A stretch of 64,000 bases of DNA from Kappaphycus alvarezii. Taxonomy: Eukaryota; Rhodophyta; Florideophyceae; Gigartinales; Solieriaceae. Positions 60,960 to 64,000 of this stretch are shown piece after piece. Under the pieces are notes generated by a model that made no database searches, had not been told where the DNA came from, and was given only the letters and a program-made list of their open reading frames with translations. A program made the position numbers and the translations under genes. Each line of letters starts with the position of its first letter. The stretch's first letter is position 1. The stretch lies in contig NADL03000046.1 in NCBI GenBank assembly GCA_002205965.3, positions 434,001 to 498,000 of the forward strand, read 5' to 3'.

Positions 60960-61740
60960 AAGAATTGAATGCATTTCTCCGGAGGAGCTCTCCAGGAACA
61001 GTACAAAGACGACTTCTGCCAGAAGATCCGTTCAAGAATAAATGCTGGACCAGCTCCCTTCACAATGGACGCTCCTGGCACGAAGGATACCTCTGTCGAA
61101 CAGCATCGGAAACATTCAGTCGTCGTACCCAACTCCCTTCAACAGAGGATTTTAAGACTCAGTCATCATTCCAAGTTAGGCGCTCATCCAGGTGGCCGGA
61201 GACTGTATTTTCTCTGAAAAATTCCTACTATTGGCCATCGATGTCGATGGATTGTTGCCGTCGTCCGCTCGTGCCCAACTTGCGCGAAAAATAGAATCAA
61301 ATTGCGAAAGTCTGTGAAGGAGCTAAAGCTCTTTGCACCAAGACCCCACGGGAGTTCGTAGTAATCAACATACTCGGCGAACTAATCCGTACCAACAGGG
61401 GAATCGCTTCTTGCTTGTGATCTGGTCGATATTCCAAGCTCGTACGAACCGTGACCCTCACAAAAATATCGGTCGCAGCAGTGGCCTCCGCCATTGTAAC
61501 ACACTGGGTTTTTTGTACGGTCCACCCATACATTTTTTTCCGAAAATGGTAGTCAGTTTGCGTCCAAGTTCTTTTTAAGCATATGCTAGATTCTAGGCAT
61601 CAAGAACTTGTTCACTACCACATGCAATCCGCAGACAAATGGGCGGCATAGCGTTTCAACCGCACAAGACTTGTAGCCCTTCGACCTTACGTGGCCGACT
61701 ATCCGAAGACCGGAATCTCTTCACGGACCACTAAAATTTG
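60960..61740 (+). pseudogene. pol: Integrase region of pol with altered catalytic triad
   Basis: The HHCC zinc-binding part reads LRLSHHSKLGAHPGGRRLYF and ends at CPTC (61272-61283). The core follows: FVVINILGEL at about 61355-61384, NRFLLVI, VAAVASAIVTHWVF, FSENGSQFASKFF and RFNRT. The three acidic residues expected in VDILG, SDNGSQF and ERFNRT are instead Asn (61367-61369), Glu (61542-61544) and a TAG stop (61649-61651). Shifts add to the damage. Confidence 0.8.
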
Positions 61741-62645
61741 CTAATAACACGCAGATACACAGGAAAACAAACGTGGCCCCATTCGAACTCGTTTTGTGAC
61801 GCGCAACCACTTCCTAGCAATAACGCAAAGCCCCTGAAGAGAAGTCAGCAACAGTACAATACCACAACCGGTGGATGTTGCTTAAAAGGTCTTATATCAA
61901 CGTGGTCTGTCCATAGAGAAATAAGGCCAGATACAAACGCAACTTTGACGCGCGATTACAAAACCAGTCTATGAAATCCCGGTAGGATCATTCGTGTTCC
62001 TTAGAGGGAGCCGGGGTCGAGCAAAGAACGTGGAAAGAAGTTGTCCCCGTTGCCACTGGCCCGCACCGAGTCCTCGAAGTTCGAAATGACACTATCGTAA
62101 TCGAAAATGAAGTCTCTTACGAGAGGGTATCTCGCCATCGAGTAGAGCCTGCACCAATTCCCTGGGGATACGTTCGAAGCAAAGCACCGCAGGAAAAATG
62201 GACGCCTATGATGGAAAAACGCGAAACGAATCGTAACTCTGTTAGTGAGATGCCCATCTGTATAGCAACCCTGCATCCATCGTAACAAGAATCAACTCAA
62301 GTGGCATCCCCGAAGGTAGTTCATTGTCCAAAGGACTGCTTGACCTTCCATTGATTGAAATTCGAGAAGAAACAATAACTAACGCAGCACAAGAATCGCT
62401 CGAGGCTCAGGATACAACATGAAGTTGGGGGTATGCAAAGAAACAATTCCTCCCTTAGGGATAAAAGCGGAGATCAAGCGATGCCTTTGCCATCCTTTGC
62501 GGCCCACTCGCGAGAGAAAAGTACGCCTAACAAATACAAGCGATCTAAACAGAACGAAATTGACGACCGACTACCCCCATGGGACCCGTAATCGGTCAAG
62601 GGAATCCGAAGTTAGGTTGCAAAAGCCAGAAGCCCCGAGTCCGAA

Positions 62646-62882
62646 TATGTCATCGAGAACATTTTATCACACGGTCGAGCTGAAGACGAGGAGCTGTTGT
62701 TGCGCGTCCACTGGACCGGCTATCCAATCTCTGAGGCAGATTGGGAACCTGCATCCGCGCTTGCGAGGAGAAAGGTAATGCACTACTTCCGGAAAAATAA
62801 ACTGCCCGAGTTGGATAAAATCCACAAGATTATTCGGAATCTATCAATTATGTTCCAATCTTCAGAAGGGGATGAATTATAA
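62646..62882 (+). pseudogene. pol: Chromodomain at the end of pol
   Basis: The reading frame YVIENILSHGRAEDEELLLR followed by VHWTGYPISEADWEPASALA is a classic chromodomain with the Trp-Tyr-Trp aromatic pattern (VHWTGYP and DWEP). This domain is open from 62646 to the stop at 62880-62882. It directs chromovirus integrases to chromatin. Confidence 0.88.
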
Positions 62883-62884
62883 GC

Positions 62885-63802
62885 CTAAAAGATAGAGTTC
62901 AACCGAGAATTCATTTTCTTCTGGCCAAAATGGACAGTAGCATAAGGAGGTTTGTCAGAGGACCCTCTAGTAGCAATTTCAAAAGGGATCACTGAAGTGA
63001 AACGGGAACTTCCCAAAAGTTTCGGCGCCTTGTTGAAAACTATGGATTTCAATTACCTACTATCGTTGGGGTTCGCCCATTTCGCTAAATTATCCATCGA
63101 TAGAGGGCAGTGTCGAGGAAGATCGACCCTTTCGCCGGTTGCTTGCCGCTCAACGTCCTCTACAAACGTTATCAAACTGAGACGCATCTCTCTCACTGAC
63201 CACGGGAGAGGACGAACGGACGCTTCGAATACTTGAATGACGAAGTAATGAATTACCGCCCACGCTTCTGCTGCAAAGAACGTCCGATCTGAAGGTTGGA
63301 CCTGGGAACCCCAGAGTACAGACAGCCTGCGGCATCCTCTCCATTGACTATTTTCTGGCGAGCATCGATAATAACACGTCGTAGTTTGCCTACCAACTGT
63401 AGTACACTGCCAGTCAAACTCCCCTGAAGGTGACAGGATGGAATCCAGAAATTTATTCACGCCATATATGCCGTCTCATGATACTCAACCGGTCCGTATC
63501 TCCTACCTAAGGAAGGAACTGTAGCATCCACTATGATTGGCGCTTGTTCCATTTCTTGGAGTTCCTTACCTGCCGATTCTTCCTGCTTCAAACGCTTGGA
63601 GGGCGGCGAATCCTCCCCAGAAGAGAAGATAATGACCTCTGACACTTGCGATTGCCCCGCGAGAGGATCATTAGAATGAACCTGCGAAGATTCCCTACGC
63701 GAACGAGTCTCCCCCGCCTTCTGTGAATTCAGGGTCCTGAGCTTACTTTCTGCCAGAAAGTTCTTGAAAAGAAGCCCTCTCTGGTCCTTTCTATTGGCTC
63801 AT
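62885..63802 (-). CDS. Antisense ORF tail-to-tail with the retrotransposon pol, unrecognised
   Basis: The minus strand carries a protein-like ORF of about 305 codons whose stop (62885-62887) lies 2 bases from the pol stop. A possible ATG is at 63802 (MSQ, then one shift). It continues GLLFKNFLAESKLRTLNSQK, EVIIFSSGEDSPPSKRLKQE (acidic patch beside a basic PPSKRLK that could be a nuclear signal), PIIVDATVPSLGRRYGPVEY, then after a shift GSVLQLVGKLRRVIIDARQK, later LITFVEDVERQATGERVDLP, CPLSMDNLAKWANPND, and KSIVFNKAPKLLGSSRFTSV to the stop. Three or four shifts occur, as in host genes here. I know no matching family. Antisense ORFs between pol and the 3' LTR are known in some plant Ty3/gypsy lineages (for example Grande and RIRE2 of the Tat group), so it may belong to the element; a host gene is the alternative. 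Confidence 0.5.
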
Positions 63803-64000
63803 CTCGCCGAGTGAGGGAATTGATGTGGCTTGCTCGTGGTTAGGTTCTGCTCTGCGTGGCTTGTTATATGCGCTATAGCACAATGCGAGTTTGAGTCTCC
63901 TTGATTTATTGCTTTCTAGCGAAACACTAAAAGAATCAATAAAAATACTTCAAAGTAGCTTGGTCGTGCTACCCTCCTGGCGGGTTTATTTGTAGCACTT
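63803..64000. other. Right edge, upstream of the antisense ORF
   Basis: No LTR end, tRNA or further gene is visible in the last 200 bases. If the antisense ORF belongs to the element, its 3' LTR should lie beyond this edge. Confidence 0.4.

Larger units (their letters stand above)
55972..62882 (+). mobile_element. Ty3/gypsy chromovirus-type LTR retrotransposon, internal region, decayed
   Basis: The domain order is gag with a zinc knuckle, aspartic protease, reverse transcriptase, RNase H, integrase and a terminal chromodomain, which defines the chromovirus branch of Ty3/gypsy. The internal region is about 6.9 kb, a usual size. Frame shifts and point changes in catalytic residues make it non-functional as read. 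Chromodomains guide integration towards modified histones. No LTR pair is visible. A coding-like ORF on the opposite strand follows directly. Confidence 0.88.

Noticed and set aside
63803-64000. 3' LTR of the Ty3/gypsy element
   Set aside because: No similarity to the sequence before gag (54-56 kb) could be seen.
1-64000. CRISPR arrays, bacterial operons, rRNA or tRNA genes
   Set aside because: No regularly spaced repeats, no Shine-Dalgarno-led gene runs, and no cloverleaf or rRNA landmarks were found on either strand.
1-64000. Bacterial contamination
   Set aside because: Symplekin, UTP18, the RRM gene and the chromodomain retrotransposon are eukaryotic; the EF-P and PrmC genes carry presequences and sit among them.

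Overview
The window is nuclear DNA of a photosynthetic eukaryote, most likely an intron-poor alga and plausibly a red alga. That placement is an inference. It rests on nuclear genes for plastid proteins (a cyanobacterial-type EF-P behind a short Phe-containing leader, an STN7/STN8-type kinase, a plastid GNAT-like protein, and an organelle-type PrmC/HemK), on eukaryotic core genes without visible introns (symplekin, UTP18, SLX9-like, an RRM protein), on tight gene spacing, and on a chromodomain Ty3/gypsy retrotransposon. Almost every recognisable gene must be read across several frames, with a one-base shift roughly every 200-500 bases. This looks like indel error in a long-read assembly, so the CDS limits below are gene spans, not clean open frames.

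Layout. 1-21 kb is the gene-bearing, GC-richer part: EF-P (-) and the plastid kinase (+) diverge at the left edge; 2-10.5 kb is mostly intergenic with GTACA/TGTAC pentamer repeats and one weak minus-strand coding candidate; 10.6-14.9 kb holds an unrecognised gene (+), SLX9-like (-), the plastid GNAT-like gene (+) and UTP18 (-); 16.7-20.7 kb is one long symplekin gene (-). About 22-47.8 kb is AT-rich and holds no intact gene, only relics: a PIF/Harbinger-like DDE transposase, a Tc1/mariner-like fragment, two diverged copies of an unnamed repeat, and several long decayed coding stretches I cannot name, including a head-to-head pair at 38.9-42.1 kb. 47.8-53.7 kb is again gene-bearing (RRM protein, PrmC). 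55.9-62.9 kb is a decayed chromovirus (gag, protease, RT, RNase H, integrase, chromodomain). Its pol is followed tail-to-tail, 2 bases later, by a coding-like antisense ORF of about 300 codons.

Functions. The gene-rich part mixes plastid genes with nuclear RNA and ribosome genes. SLX9-like and UTP18 both act in small-subunit ribosome biogenesis, symplekin is the scaffold of mRNA 3'-end processing, and EF-P and PrmC both serve bacterial-type (organellar) translation. The strongest candidate for something undescribed is the antisense ORF joined to the chromovirus, followed by the unnamed decayed divergent gene pair in the AT-rich block.
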